Origin: Bacteroidota bacterium | GTDB taxonomy: Bacteria > Bacteroidota > Bacteroidia > Flavobacteriales > Flavobacteriaceae | Assembly: GCA_947447375.1 (NCBI GenBank) | Contig: CANFJB010000014.1 | Location: 1 to 58,676, forward strand | Direction: 5' to 3' | DNA: 58,676 bases | Shown here: positions 9,679-18,903 of the stretch, piece after piece | How positions within the stretch are numbered: position 1 is the stretch's first letter | How the letters are laid out: every line of letters starts with the position of its first letter | Notes under the pieces: model-generated | What the model was told of the DNA's origin: nothing | What the model saw: the letters and a program-made list of their open reading frames with translations, nothing else | The model's database searches: none | Program-made: the position numbers and the translations under genes

Positions 9679-9963
9679 ATGGAAATTAAAGACAATACCT
9701 TTTCAAGACAATTTGAAACTATTTTAGACGGTAAATTGATTTCCTTAGAATATTCTTTCCAAGAGAAAAAGATATTTCTAACTAAAATCCATACTCCTGA
9801 TCATTTCGATAATGAAGATTTTATTAATGATTTCCTGAAAAATATCATGGAAATTGCCTACGAAAGAAAATTGAAGGTAGTTCCAATATTACCGAAAATA
9901 GCTGCCTTTTTTAGAAAAAATACTATTTATAAAGACCTACTTCCTCCGGGAATTAAGTTGTAA
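9679..9963 (+). CDS. Small GNAT-like N-acetyltransferase (NATD1/YjdJ type)
   Basis: 94 aa. The layout fits the minimal GNAT fold of the NATD1/YjdJ family: an N-terminal beta segment (FETILDGKLISLEYSF), a central helix (DFLKNIMEIAYERK), then KVVPILPKIAAFFRKN and YKDLLPPG at the end. The family normally has a VPxCxxVxxYIxxHPxYxxLL ending; here it is recognisable but the Cys is lost (VVPILPKIAAFF). The target is unknown. Its 3' end overlaps mtaB by 11 bases on the opposite strand. Confidence 0.8.
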   Translation: MEIKDNTFSRQFETILDGKLISLEYSFQEKKIFLTKIHTPDHFDNEDFINDFLKNIMEIAYERKLKVVPILPKIAAFFRKNTIYKDLLPPGIKL

Positions 9964-11287
9964 TTGTAGCGTTCAAAAATTCCATTCTCACGCTACCGTC
10001 TTCATCTATTTTGGTTAGATTTATTGGATGTAAAGTATTCACTAATTCAGGATTCCAAGGCGTTTTTACTTTTACATAATTCTCCGTAAACCCGTGAATG
10101 TAACCTTCTTTATTTTCACTCTCAAACAATACAATTCGATCAGATCCCAATTGGCTTTCATAAAAAGCACGGCGTTTTTTTACCGATAATCCGCGTAACA
10201 TTTTACTTCTTTTCGCACGAACAGCAGCAGAAACAACACCTGGCATAGTTGCAGCTTCGGTATTGTCACGCTCAGAATAGGTGAATACATGTAAATAGGA
10301 AATGTCTAAATCGTTTAAAAAATGATAGGTTTCAAGAAAATGATCGTCCGTTTCACCAGGAAAACCAACAATAACATCCACACCAATACAAGCGTGAGGC
10401 ATCACTTCTCGAATTTTATTTACACGCTCTGTATAAACTTCTCTCAAGTAACGACGTTTCATTAATTTCAAAATTTCATTACTCCCTGATTGCAACGGAA
10501 TATGAAAATGTGGCACAAAAGTCCTGCTTTTAGAAACAAATTCTATCGTTTCATTTTTCAATAAATTCGGCTCAATCGACGAAATTCGCAAGCGTTCAAT
10601 CCCTTCCACTTTATCCAATTCCTCAACCAATTCTAAAAAAGTATGCTCGTGTTTTTTATTCCCAAACTCCCCTTTTCCATAATCCCCAATATTCACACCC
10701 GTCAAAACAATTTCCTTAATATTTTGCTGAGAAATTTCTTTAGCATTTTTCAGTACATTTTCCAATGCATCACTTCTAGAAATCCCCCGTGCCAAAGGAA
10801 TTGTACAATACGTACATTTATAATCGCAACCATCTTGCACCTTCAAAAAAGCCCGGGTTCTATCACCAATAGAGTAACTTCCAACGTAAAAATCGGCCTC
10901 CGAAATCTCACACGAATGCACTTCGCCCATATCATTTTTGGACAAATCATTAATATAATCGGTGATTTTAAACTTTTCTGTAGCGCCTAAAACCAAATCC
11001 ACACCATCCACATTTGCCAATTCCTCAGGCTTCAATTGCGCATAACAACCTACCGCCGCAACAAATGCTTTATCGTTCAATTTCATTGCTTTTCGCACCA
11101 CCTGCTTGAATTGTTTGTCCGCATTTTCCGTTACAGAACACGTATTTATCACATAAATATCGGCAACTTCTTCAAAATCGACACGGTCAAAACCCTCCTC
11201 CGTGAAATTTCTCGCAATCGTAGAAGTCTCCGAAAAATTCAGCTTGCAACCCAAGGTGTAAAAAGCAACTTTTTTTCTTTCTGTCAT
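9953..11287 (-). CDS. mtaB: tRNA t6A37 methylthiotransferase MtaB
   Basis: 444 aa radical SAM enzyme that converts t6A37 to ms2t6A37 in ANN-decoding tRNAs. The N-terminal UPF0004 domain has YTLGCKLNFSE, INTCSVTENAD and AAVGCYAQ (three cluster cysteines). The radical SAM motif is CDYKCTYC, with IPLARGISRS behind it. A C-terminal TRAM-like part ends the protein. The frame is open for 38 more codons upstream, but these run through a GC-rich repeat and code for no conserved protein, so ATG at 11287 (MTERKKVAFY) is the start. Confidence 0.95.
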   Translation of the reverse strand: MTERKKVAFYTLGCKLNFSETSTIARNFTEEGFDRVDFEEVADIYVINTCSVTENADKQFKQVVRKAMKLNDKAFVAAVGCYAQLKPEELANVDGVDLVLGATEKFKITDYINDLSKNDMGEVHSCEISEADFYVGSYSIGDRTRAFLKVQDGCDYKCTYCTIPLARGISRSDALENVLKNAKEISQQNIKEIVLTGVNIGDYGKGEFGNKKHEHTFLELVEELDKVEGIERLRISSIEPNLLKNETIEFVSKSRTFVPHFHIPLQSGSNEILKLMKRRYLREVYTERVNKIREVMPHACIGVDVIVGFPGETDDHFLETYHFLNDLDISYLHVFTYSERDNTEAATMPGVVSAAVRAKRSKMLRGLSVKKRRAFYESQLGSDRIVLFESENKEGYIHGFTENYVKVKTPWNPELVNTLHPINLTKIDEDGSVRMEFLNATITT

Positions 11288-11300
11288 ATTTGTTTTATTT

Positions 11301-11397
11301 GGGCGAATCCCTCCGGGTCGGGCTATCCGCTGAATCCACACAAAAAAGCGTGGGATGCCGCTACTATCCCTTTCGCAAACACGGGACAAATTTACAC
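11301..11397. repeat. GC-rich dispersed intergenic repeat (copy 1)
   Basis: About 100 bases that are far richer in G and C than the surroundings, starting GGGCGAATCCCTCCGGGTCG and going on to TATCCGCT and ATCCCTTTCGC. It shares the GGGCG / CGGGTCGGG / CCGCT layout with a second stretch at 26446-26590. Elements of this type are scattered between genes in many Bacteroidota (from memory, not checked). It creates a false N-terminal extension of mtaB. Confidence 0.55.
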
Positions 11398-11432
11398 ACA
11401 ATATTCGTTATTATGAAATTCTAATTGGAATC

Positions 11433-11468
11433 AAAAAAGCCACAACCGAAAAAATCAATTGTGGCTTT
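11433..11468 (-). terminator. Terminator of the GlmU-like gene
   Basis: Stem AAAGCCACAA (11436-11445) and TTGTGGCTTT (11459-11468). On the minus strand the hairpin is followed by a run of six T. It sits 20 bases after the stop of the GlmU-like gene. Confidence 0.85.
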
Positions 11469-11487
11469 GACCTATTTTTAAATATTA

Positions 11488-12663
11488 CTATTCATTTCTC
11501 CACTTTTTCGATAGTTCAAAAACGTGCTCTAAAATAGCTTTGTCTTGATCTGAAAATTCAACATGCCTTCTGTCCATTACTATTTTTGCAACTTCAAACG
11601 CTTTATTTGTTTGATACGTTACAAATCCTGATGCACCGCCCCAAGAAAAACTAGGAACAAAATTTCTAGGAAAACCACTGCCGAAAATATTGGCGCTTAC
11701 ACCCACAACGGTTCCTGTATTAAACATTGTATTGATTCCACATTTACTGTGATCTCCCATCATCAAACCACAAAATTGCAATCCAGTTTTAGCGAAACTT
11801 TCGGTTTCAAAACTCCACAATTTCACCTCTTCGTAATTGTTTTTCAAATTGGAATTATTAGAATCGGCGCCAATATTACACCATTCTCCCAATACCGAAT
11901 TTCCTAAAAATCCGTCGTGTCCTTTATTGGAATAACCAAATAAAACAGAATTATTGATCTCGCCTCCGATTCTACAATGCGGTCCAACAGTGGTTGCACC
12001 ATAAACTTTAGTAGCTAATTTAACTTGCGCTTCTTCACACAATGCAAACGAACCACGAATTACAGAACCTTCCATTATCTCGGCATTTTTACCAATATAA
12101 ATTGGTCCCGTTGAAGCATTTAAAGTCACAAATTCCATTTTCGCACCTTCTTCAACAAAAATGTTTTCTGGAGAAATAACATTTACGGTTTTTGAAATAG
12201 GTTGTGAAGTTCGATCTTCGGTTAAAAGAGCGAAATCTTCACGAATTGCAGAATCATTTTTGGCAAAAATATCCCAAGTATGTTCCACAGTCAAACAATC
12301 ACCATCAAACTCTATAATTTCATATTGATCAAAATCTACTTCTTCCTGAGAGTCATTGGTAAAAAAAGCAATCACCGCATCGCCTTTAAAAACCGCTTGA
12401 TTGGATTTTAAATTGGATACAATCGCTACTAAATTTTCATTTGGCAAATAGGAAGCGTTGATCATCACATTCTCCTCCAGTTCAACCATTGGATATTTAT
12501 CCGACAAATATTCTTCGGTTAAAGTAGTGGTAGTTGAACCCAAATACTTTTCCCATTTTTCACGAATTGTCAATATTCCGATTCTGATATCGGCAACTGG
12601 ACGCATATAAGTAAATGGCAAAAGGGCAGTTCTTGCTGGTCCATCAAAAAGGATATAATTCAT
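11488..12663 (-). CDS. GlmU-like sugar nucleotidyltransferase family protein
   Basis: 391 aa. The N-terminal part begins ILFDGPARTALLPFTYMRPV, the signature of the Bacteroidota GlmU-like family. It resembles a nucleotidyltransferase domain but lacks the usual GGxGTR loop. The C-terminal half is a left-handed beta-helix of hexapeptide repeats (IRGSFALCEEAQVKLATKVY, then ATTVGPHCRIGG), as in acyltransferases. The role is probably in sugar nucleotide or cell-envelope metabolism. The start is at MNYILFDGP; five more upstream codons lack conservation. It lies downstream of L31 in the same direction. Confidence 0.82.
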   Translation of the reverse strand: MNYILFDGPARTALLPFTYMRPVADIRIGILTIREKWEKYLGSTTTTLTEEYLSDKYPMVELEENVMINASYLPNENLVAIVSNLKSNQAVFKGDAVIAFFTNDSQEEVDFDQYEIIEFDGDCLTVEHTWDIFAKNDSAIREDFALLTEDRTSQPISKTVNVISPENIFVEEGAKMEFVTLNASTGPIYIGKNAEIMEGSVIRGSFALCEEAQVKLATKVYGATTVGPHCRIGGEINNSVLFGYSNKGHDGFLGNSVLGEWCNIGADSNNSNLKNNYEEVKLWSFETESFAKTGLQFCGLMMGDHSKCGINTMFNTGTVVGVSANIFGSGFPRNFVPSFSWGGASGFVTYQTNKAFEVAKIVMDRRHVEFSDQDKAILEHVFELSKKWRNE

Positions 12664-12740
12664 TTTGTAAAGGTTCAAAGGTTATAGTTTCAAAGTTACA
12701 AAGATAAACAAGAAAAATGAAAAAGTTTTGGGCATAAAAA

Positions 12741-12764
12741 AACCCCGCAATTGCGAGGCTTTAT
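12741..12764 (-). terminator. Terminator of rpmE2
   Basis: GCCTCGC - AATT - GCGGGGT hairpin on the minus strand followed by a run of T, 23 bases behind the L31 stop. It separates L31 from the GlmU-like gene. Confidence 0.85.
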
Positions 12765-12786
12765 ATAATTTGAACAGCGATAATAA

Positions 12787-13038
12787 TTATTTACCGTGTT
12801 TAGCGTATTTAGTTTTAAATTTATCGATACGCCCTGCAGTATCAATAAGTTTTGATTTACCTGTGTAAAAAGGGTGAGAAGTTCTAGAAATCTCCATTTT
12901 AACAACTGGATATTCAACACCTTCATGAACGATTGTTTCTCTTGTTTCAGCAGTAGATTTAGTAATAAAAACGTCTTCGTTTGACATGTCTTTAAAAGCA
13001 ACTAATCTGTAATTTTCTGGGTGTACACCTTTTTTCAT
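12787..13038 (-). CDS. rpmE2: 50S ribosomal protein L31 type B
   Basis: 83 aa. It starts [11 protein letters not shown] and continues [20 protein letters not shown], which is the conserved core of L31. The zinc-binding CXXC of type A is absent, so this is the zinc-independent type B. Such paralogues often replace the zinc form under zinc limitation; whether it is the only L31 here cannot be seen. It has a clear promoter upstream and its own terminator. Confidence 0.97.
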   Translation of the reverse strand: MKKGVHPENYRLVAFKDMSNEDVFITKSTAETRETIVHEGVEYPVVKMEISRTSHPFYTGKSKLIDTAGRIDKFKTKYAKHGK

Positions 13039-13151
13039 CTTAAATCTTTTTTTATTTGTTTCAATTATAAGTTGTTGCGAAGCTTTTCATTTCTAGGAAA
13101 AGGTATCAACTCATTATAACTTTTTGTTGTAACTTTATTATTTTGAGTCTG

Positions 13152-13181
13152 CAAATTTACACTTATTTTTCAATAAACAAA
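13152..13181 (-). promoter_or_regulatory. Promoter of rpmE2
   Basis: On the minus strand, TTTG (13181-13178), an 18-base spacer and TAAATTTG (13159-13152) match the Bacteroidota sigma consensus TTTG / TAnnTTTG. It leads to a leader of about 105 bases before the L31 start. Confidence 0.75.
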
Positions 13182-13248
13182 CCTATTGCTTCTTTTTTTT
13201 TATTTATAAGGAAATTACAAATAGTAACATAGGTAAATTGGGAATTAC

Positions 13249-13256
13249 TATATTTG
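13249..13256 (+). promoter_or_regulatory. Putative -7 element of the DUF4199 gene
   Basis: TATATTTG fits TAnnTTTG and lies 25 bases before the start codon at 13282. No good -33 TTTG is visible at the expected distance. Confidence 0.45.
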
Positions 13257-13281
13257 TAAATTAATTTAAAACAATAGGATT

Positions 13282-13815
13282 ATGATAAACGAGATTATTA
13301 AGAAAAATGCCATCACTTTTGGTGTTTTCATGGGAATTGGTTCTGCATTAATTACAACTTTAATTTATGCAATAGACTTAGAATTATTTACAGCATGGTG
13401 GACAGGTTTAGTTAGTGCTGCTTTTTATATTACGATTGCAATTATACTTCTTTCAAAAACTAAAAATGAATTGAACGGAATTTTTAGCTTCAAAGATGCC
13501 TTTACAACCTATTTTATTTGCGGGCTTGTTGGAATTGCAATATCTGTAGGATTTAATATAATATTATTTAATTTTATTGATCCTTCGGCAAAAGAAACTA
13601 TTAAAGAGTTGACAATAAAATTCATGAAAAGCACATTAGAAAAATATAACGCACCTGCTGAATCAATTAATGAAGCTGTGAAAAACCTACAAGAAAACGA
13701 CCAATTTTCAATAGTAGGTTTATTAAAAGGTTCTTTAACATACATCGTAATTAATTCAATTTTCGGATTAATAATGGCGGCATTTTTCAAAACTAAGCAA
13801 ACAAACCAAGTATAA
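13282..13815 (+). CDS. DUF4199 membrane protein
   Basis: 177 aa with four predicted transmembrane segments (about residues 12-32, 38-58, 71-93 and 148-168). A soluble helical loop lies between the third and fourth (residues 100-145). This is the layout of the DUF4199 family of Bacteroidota. Function is unknown. It stops 6 bases before a glycosyltransferase gene, a pairing that suggests a role at the envelope. Confidence 0.82.
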   Translation: MINEIIKKNAITFGVFMGIGSALITTLIYAIDLELFTAWWTGLVSAAFYITIAIILLSKTKNELNGIFSFKDAFTTYFICGLVGIAISVGFNIILFNFIDPSAKETIKELTIKFMKSTLEKYNAPAESINEAVKNLQENDQFSIVGLLKGSLTYIVINSIFGLIMAAFFKTKQTNQV

Positions 13816-13821
13816 TAAATA

Positions 13822-14775
13822 ATGAATCTATCCATTATTATTCCACTTCTCAACGAAGAAGAATCATTGCAAGAACTCCATAATTGGATTGTTTCTGTAA
13901 TGAAATCTAATAATTATTCCTACGAAGTTATTTTCATAGACGATGGTAGCACCGATAAATCATGGGATATTATTGAGCAATTATCATCTGAAAATTTGAA
14001 TATTAAAGGGATTCGTTTTTTAAGAAATTACGGAAAATCGCAAGCACTTCATGCTGGTTTTGCTAAAGCGCAAGGCGATATCGTAATTACAATGGATGCC
14101 GATTTACAAGACAGTCCTGAAGAAATTCCTGGCTTAATCGATATGATTACCAATCAACAATTTGATTTGGTTTCTGGGTGGAAAAAGAAAAGATACGATT
14201 CGGTTTTTGCTAAAAATTTACCTTCAAAATTATTCAATTGGGCAGCAAGAAGAACTTCTGGTGTAAAACTAAATGATTTCAATTGCGGATTGAAAGCTTA
14301 TAAAAATGTGGTGGTAAAAAACATCGAAGTTTCAGGTGAAATGCACCGATATATTCCCGTTTTAGCTAAAAATGCTGGTTTTGGGAAAATTGGCGAAAAG
14401 GTGGTTTTACACCAAGCCAGAAAATACGGTGAAACTAAATTTGGAATGGAACGGTTTATCAATGGATTTTTAGATTTAATAACTATTTGGTTTCTTTCGC
14501 GTTTTGGAAAAAGACCGATGCACTTGTTTGGCGCTTTAGGTTCAATTATGTTTCTAATTGGTTTCTTATCAGCAGGATTTATTGGTTTCCTAAAATTATA
14601 CAAGCTTTACCACGGAATGCCTTATGAATTGGTAACTAATAATCCATGGTTTTATATTTCATTAACCACAATGATTATCGGAACACAATTATTTTTAGCA
14701 GGATTTTTAGGTGAAATCATTTTAAGAACAAAGAACAACGAAGAACGATATAAAATTTCAAAAGAATTGAGTTAA
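13822..14775 (+). CDS. Family 2 glycosyltransferase, DPM1/ArnC type
   Basis: 317 aa. The GT-A domain (residues 1-215) has IIPLLNEEESL, IDDGSTDKSW, the metal-binding DADLQDSPEEI and an HRYIPVLAKNAGF segment. Two C-terminal transmembrane helices follow (about 233-260 and 275-300). This is the architecture of polyprenyl-phosphate mannosyl/glucosyl transferases that load a sugar on undecaprenyl phosphate at the inner membrane. The donor sugar is not decidable. It is probably co-transcribed with the DUF4199 gene. Confidence 0.9.
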   Translation: MNLSIIIPLLNEEESLQELHNWIVSVMKSNNYSYEVIFIDDGSTDKSWDIIEQLSSENLNIKGIRFLRNYGKSQALHAGFAKAQGDIVITMDADLQDSPEEIPGLIDMITNQQFDLVSGWKKKRYDSVFAKNLPSKLFNWAARRTSGVKLNDFNCGLKAYKNVVVKNIEVSGEMHRYIPVLAKNAGFGKIGEKVVLHQARKYGETKFGMERFINGFLDLITIWFLSRFGKRPMHLFGALGSIMFLIGFLSAGFIGFLKLYKLYHGMPYELVTNNPWFYISLTTMIIGTQLFLAGFLGEIILRTKNNEERYKISKELS

Positions 14776-14819
14776 TAATTATACGCAGATAAAATCGAAT
14801 TTATAAAAGCCAAACCATT

Positions 14820-15311
14820 ATGGAATTAGACGTTATTCAAAATAAAATATTCGAGATTCGCGGATTTAAAGTAATGCTTGATTTTGACTTGGCGCTATTG
14901 TATAATGTTGAAAATAAAAGACTTAAAGCGTCTGTGAGAAGGAATTTAAATCGTTTTCCTGAAGATTTTATGTTTGAACTTACTGAAATTGAGTTTTCCA
15001 ACTTGAGGACGAAATTTTCGTCCTCAAGTTATGGTGGATTAAGATACATGCCTTTTGCTTTTACTGAACAAGGGATCGCAATGCTCTCAAGTGTTCTAAA
15101 TAGTGAAAAAGCAATCGAGGTAAACATATCAATAATTAGAGCCTTTGTAACTTTTAGACAATTTTCTTTAACTTACAGTGAATTAAAAGAAAGAATTTCA
15201 TTAATAGAAAATCAATTTCCAGATATTTATAAGGCTTTAAATTATTTGGTAGAAAAAGATAATGTTAAAGAAAATAACAATAAAAGAAATAAAATAGGTT
15301 ACAAAAAATAA
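14820..15311 (+). CDS. ORF6N domain DNA-binding protein
   Basis: 163 aa. The ORF6N domain covers residues 3-85 (IFEIRGFKVMLDFDLALLY, then FTEQGIAMLSSVL). This domain, from phage antirepressors, is common as a lone chromosomal gene in Bacteroidota. The C-terminus is a charged helix. A 15-base perfect inverted repeat lies inside the coding sequence (see separate entry). It sits between a glycosyltransferase and a phosphosugar mutase without functional link, so it may be a horizontally acquired single gene. Confidence 0.85.
   Translation: MELDVIQNKIFEIRGFKVMLDFDLALLYNVENKRLKASVRRNLNRFPEDFMFELTEIEFSNLRTKFSSSSYGGLRYMPFAFTEQGIAMLSSVLNSEKAIEVNISIIRAFVTFRQFSLTYSELKERISLIENQFPDIYKALNYLVEKDNVKENNNKRNKIGYKK
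15000..15030. repeat. 15-base perfect inverted repeat inside the ORF6N gene
   Basis: AACTTGAGGACGAAA (15000-15014), one base, then TTTCGTCCTCAAGTT (15016-15030). It encodes the variable NLRTKFSSSSYGG segment between the conserved domain halves. It would form a hairpin of 15 pairs in DNA or mRNA. Confidence 0.9.
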
Positions 15312-15323
15312 TATCAAGATTAA

Positions 15324-17051
15324 ATGGAACTACCTACAAAAATACTAACTGCCGTAAACGAATGGTTAACACCTATTTTCGATAAAGAAACTCACGATGA
15401 AATCAAGGAAATGATGACCTCATCTCCTAAAAATTTAGAGGAGAGTTTCTATAAAAATTTAGAATTTGGAACTGGAGGAATGCGCGGAATTATGGGCGTT
15501 GGAACCAACAGAATCAATAAATATACTTTGGGAAAAAACACGCAAGGACTTTCAAATTACATGCAAAAAGTATTCCCAAACAAAGATTTAAAAGTGGCGA
15601 TTGCATTCGATTGCCGTCACAACAGCCAAACTTTAGCAAAAGTAGTTGCTGACGTTTTCTCTGCTAATGGAATAAAAGTTTATTTATTCTCCGACTTACG
15701 ACCAACACCAGAATTGAGTTTTGCCCTAAAATATTTAGGTTGTCAAGCTGGAATTGTATTAACTGCATCGCACAATCCAACGGAATATAACGGTTACAAA
15801 GTGTATTGGGAAGATGGTGGACAACTAGTTCCACCGCAAGATGCTGAAATAATAAATGTAATTGAGGCACTGAAATACGACGAAATTAAATTTGAGGCAA
15901 ATGAAGATTTAATTGAATACATCGATTCAGAAATTGATGCTGCTTTTATAAAATCATCCATTGAAAATGCAAGTTTCAATACTTCCGCTGCTGCAAAAAG
16001 TGATTTGAACATAGTTTTTACCTCTTTACACGGGACTTCAATAAAATCGGTTCCTGATACATTAGCTCAAGCTGGATATACCAATGTGAATTTGGTTTCC
16101 GAACAATCAGAGCCAAATGGTGATTTTCCAACCGTAAAATCTCCAAACCCTGAAGAGCCCGAAGCATTGAAAATGGCATTGGAATTGGCAGACAAAATTC
16201 AAGCCGATATTGTTATTGGAACAGATCCAGACTGCGACAGATTGGGTGTTGCTGTTAGAAACAACGAAGGAGAAATGATGCTTTTAAACGGAAATCAAAC
16301 AATGGTTTTGATGACTGGATTTTTATTAGAAAAATGGCAAAAAGCAGGCAAAATAACTGGTAATCAATTTATTGGAACTACAATTGTTTCTACACCAATG
16401 ATGATGGAATTAGCAACAGCTTACGACGTAGAATGCAAAGTGGGATTAACGGGCTTTAAATGGATTGCAAAAATGATCAATGATTTTCCTGAACTAGAAT
16501 TCATCGGTGGCGGTGAAGAAAGTTTTGGATTTATGGTTGGAGATGCCGTTCGCGATAAAGATGCCGTTGCTTCTACCCTACTGATCTGCGAAATTGCAGC
16601 TATCGCTAAAGCAAATGGAAGTTCGGTATATCAAGAATTATTAAATTTATACGTAGATTTCGGATTTTATAAAGAATTTTTGGTTTCAATTACTAAAAAA
16701 GGAATTGAAGGATTAGAAGAAATTAAGCAAATGATGGTTGACATGCGAACCAATCCGTTGAAGGAAATTAATGGTGAACGCATAATTATGATGGAAGATT
16801 ATCAAACATCAATTGCTACTAATTTATTGACGGGAGAAAAAGAAACAATGTCCATTCCAAAGTCGGATGTATTGATTTATTATACTGATGAAGGTTCGAA
16901 AATCGCTGCCAGACCAAGTGGAACAGAACCAAAAATAAAATTTTATGTAAGTGTAAATACCACTTTGGATTCAGTTGATGATTTTAAAGAAGTAAATTCA
17001 CAATTAGATACTAAAATCAAGAGGATTTTAGAGGATTTAAAGATTGATTAA
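15324..17051 (+). CDS. Phospho-sugar mutase (phosphoglucomutase/phosphomannomutase)
   Basis: 575 aa alpha-D-phosphohexomutase. All four signature sites are present: the phosphoserine loop TASHNPTEYNGYKV (Ser149), the metal loop GTDPDCDRLG, the sugar-recognition loop GGGEESFG and the phosphate-binding RPSGTEPKIKFY. The length matches the long PgcA-type family common in Bacteroidota and Firmicutes. It interconverts hexose 1- and 6-phosphates. Its stop overlaps the ABC exporter start by one base (TAATG), so the two are coupled. Confidence 0.93.
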   Translation: MELPTKILTAVNEWLTPIFDKETHDEIKEMMTSSPKNLEESFYKNLEFGTGGMRGIMGVGTNRINKYTLGKNTQGLSNYMQKVFPNKDLKVAIAFDCRHNSQTLAKVVADVFSANGIKVYLFSDLRPTPELSFALKYLGCQAGIVLTASHNPTEYNGYKVYWEDGGQLVPPQDAEIINVIEALKYDEIKFEANEDLIEYIDSEIDAAFIKSSIENASFNTSAAAKSDLNIVFTSLHGTSIKSVPDTLAQAGYTNVNLVSEQSEPNGDFPTVKSPNPEEPEALKMALELADKIQADIVIGTDPDCDRLGVAVRNNEGEMMLLNGNQTMVLMTGFLLEKWQKAGKITGNQFIGTTIVSTPMMMELATAYDVECKVGLTGFKWIAKMINDFPELEFIGGGEESFGFMVGDAVRDKDAVASTLLICEIAAIAKANGSSVYQELLNLYVDFGFYKEFLVSITKKGIEGLEEIKQMMVDMRTNPLKEINGERIIMMEDYQTSIATNLLTGEKETMSIPKSDVLIYYTDEGSKIAARPSGTEPKIKFYVSVNTTLDSVDDFKEVNSQLDTKIKRILEDLKID

Positions 17052-18877
17052 TGAGTAATTTTAAAAAAATATTTCCCTTTGTACTTCCCTATAAAAAGTA
17101 CGCCTATTTAAACATTTTTTTTAATGTTTTATATGCACTTTTTGGAACACTTTCTTTTGTTTCCTTACAGCCAATGATGGATGTATTGTTCGGAAAAGCA
17201 AAACAAAATTATATTGAGCCAACATATACTGGAATTTGGGATTTAAAAATTTATCTTTCTAATTTATCAAGTTATTATATTACAAACATAACTGATACTT
17301 ATGGAATTGGTTGTACTTTAGGAGTATTAGTAGCGGGAATTATTACCATATTTTTATTAAAAAATCTTTCCGATTATTTAGCCTTATTTTTTATCACTTT
17401 TCTAAGGAATGGTATTTTGAAAGACATTCGAAATGCTATGTATAAGAAAACCCTTGATTTGCCTTTGGCGTTCTTTTCAGAAAAACGAAAAGGAGATACC
17501 ATTTCAAGAATTGCAGGTGATGTAAATGAGGTTCAAAACTCCTTTTTATCAATATTAGAATTGGGAGTAAAAGAACCATTGACGATTATTTTTACAATAA
17601 TTGCCATGTTTACCATCAGTGTGAAACTAACAATTTTTGTATTTATTTTTATTCCAATTTCAGGAACGGTAATTTCACTTATTGGAAAAAAATTAAAGAA
17701 ACAATCTACAAAAGCCCAAGAAGAACAAGGGATATTTCTATCCATTATAGAGGAAACCCTTGGCGGATTAAAAGTAGTAAAAGGCTATAATTCAGAAAAG
17801 TACTTCGGCAAAGTATTTCAAAATTCTACAGATAGATTTTTTGGATTATCCAATACCATTGGGAATAGACAAAATCTAGCCTCGCCCTTAAGTGAGTTTA
17901 TGGGAATTATGGTCATCGCTGTATTATTGTGGTTTGGCGGACACATGGTTTTAATTGAACATACTTTAAATGGCGCTGCCTTCATTACTTACATGGGATT
18001 GGCATACAATATTTTAACCCCAGCAAAATCAATATCAAAAGCTTCCTATAACATTAAAAGAGGAAATGCGGCTGCTGAACGAATTTTAGAAATATTGGAA
18101 CAAGAAAATCCAATTGTAAACAAAGAAAATGCAATTGAAAAATCGAGTTTTGATGATAAAATCAATATAGAAAAAATCAATTTCAAATATGAGGATGAAT
18201 ATGTTTTAAAAGACTTTTCATTGGAAGTGAAAAAAGGACAAACGGTGGCTTTAGTTGGTCAATCGGGAAGTGGAAAAAGTACTATTGCCAATTTACTAAC
18301 TCGTTTTTACGATGTAAATGATGGTAAAATAGAAATTGATTCTGTTGCAATCAAAGACATGAATTTGCAATCTTTACGCGGTTTGATGGGATTAGTTACT
18401 CAAGATAGTATTTTATTTAATGATACTATAAAAGCAAATATTTCATTAGGTAAATTGGACGCTACCGATGACGAAATTATCGAGGCGTTGAAAATTGCAA
18501 ATGCCTATGAATTTGTAAAAGAATTACCAAATGGTATTTATACTAATATTGGCGACAGCGGAAACAAACTTTCAGGCGGTCAGAAACAAAGATTATCTAT
18601 TGCACGAGCAGTTTTGAAGAATCCTCCAATTATGATATTGGATGAAGCAACCTCAGCATTAGATACAGAAAGTGAAAAATTTGTACAAGTTGCATTAGAA
18701 AATATGATGCAAAACAGAACGTCGATTGTAATTGCACACCGACTTTCTACCATTCAAAAAGCAGACAAAATTGTGGTTTTACAAAAAGGAAAAATTGTAG
18801 AACAAGGAACACACGACGAATTAATTGCCTTAAACGGAACCTACAACAAACTGGTTTCAATGCAGAGTTTTGAGTAA
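17051..18877 (+). CDS. ABC exporter, MsbA-like half transporter
   Basis: 608 aa. A six-helix type I exporter domain (residues 1-330) is fused to a nucleotide-binding domain. Walker A is GQSGSGKST, the signature is LSGGQKQRLSIARA, and Walker B is IMILDEATSALD with the switch His in IAHRLS. It most resembles lipid flippases of the MsbA group, so lipid A or another hydrophobic substrate is likely but unproven. It begins on the last base of the mutase gene. Confidence 0.9.
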   Translation: MSNFKKIFPFVLPYKKYAYLNIFFNVLYALFGTLSFVSLQPMMDVLFGKAKQNYIEPTYTGIWDLKIYLSNLSSYYITNITDTYGIGCTLGVLVAGIITIFLLKNLSDYLALFFITFLRNGILKDIRNAMYKKTLDLPLAFFSEKRKGDTISRIAGDVNEVQNSFLSILELGVKEPLTIIFTIIAMFTISVKLTIFVFIFIPISGTVISLIGKKLKKQSTKAQEEQGIFLSIIEETLGGLKVVKGYNSEKYFGKVFQNSTDRFFGLSNTIGNRQNLASPLSEFMGIMVIAVLLWFGGHMVLIEHTLNGAAFITYMGLAYNILTPAKSISKASYNIKRGNAAAERILEILEQENPIVNKENAIEKSSFDDKINIEKINFKYEDEYVLKDFSLEVKKGQTVALVGQSGSGKSTIANLLTRFYDVNDGKIEIDSVAIKDMNLQSLRGLMGLVTQDSILFNDTIKANISLGKLDATDDEIIEALKIANAYEFVKELPNGIYTNIGDSGNKLSGGQKQRLSIARAVLKNPPIMILDEATSALDTESEKFVQVALENMMQNRTSIVIAHRLSTIQKADKIVVLQKGKIVEQGTHDELIALNGTYNKLVSMQSFE

Positions 18878-18903
18878 AATTAGGTTCATGTTAAATTCTA
18901 TAA

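Noticed and set aside
11288..11401. 38 extra N-terminal codons of MtaB
   Set aside because: They translate the dispersed repeat; MTERKKVAFYTLGC is the family start.
10643..11416. Plus-strand frames opposite mtaB
   Set aside because: Antisense shadows of a well-conserved gene; the frames end without family features.
12696..13001. 101-codon frame overlapping L31
   Set aside because: Shadow of rpmE2 in another frame; L31 is conserved over its full length.
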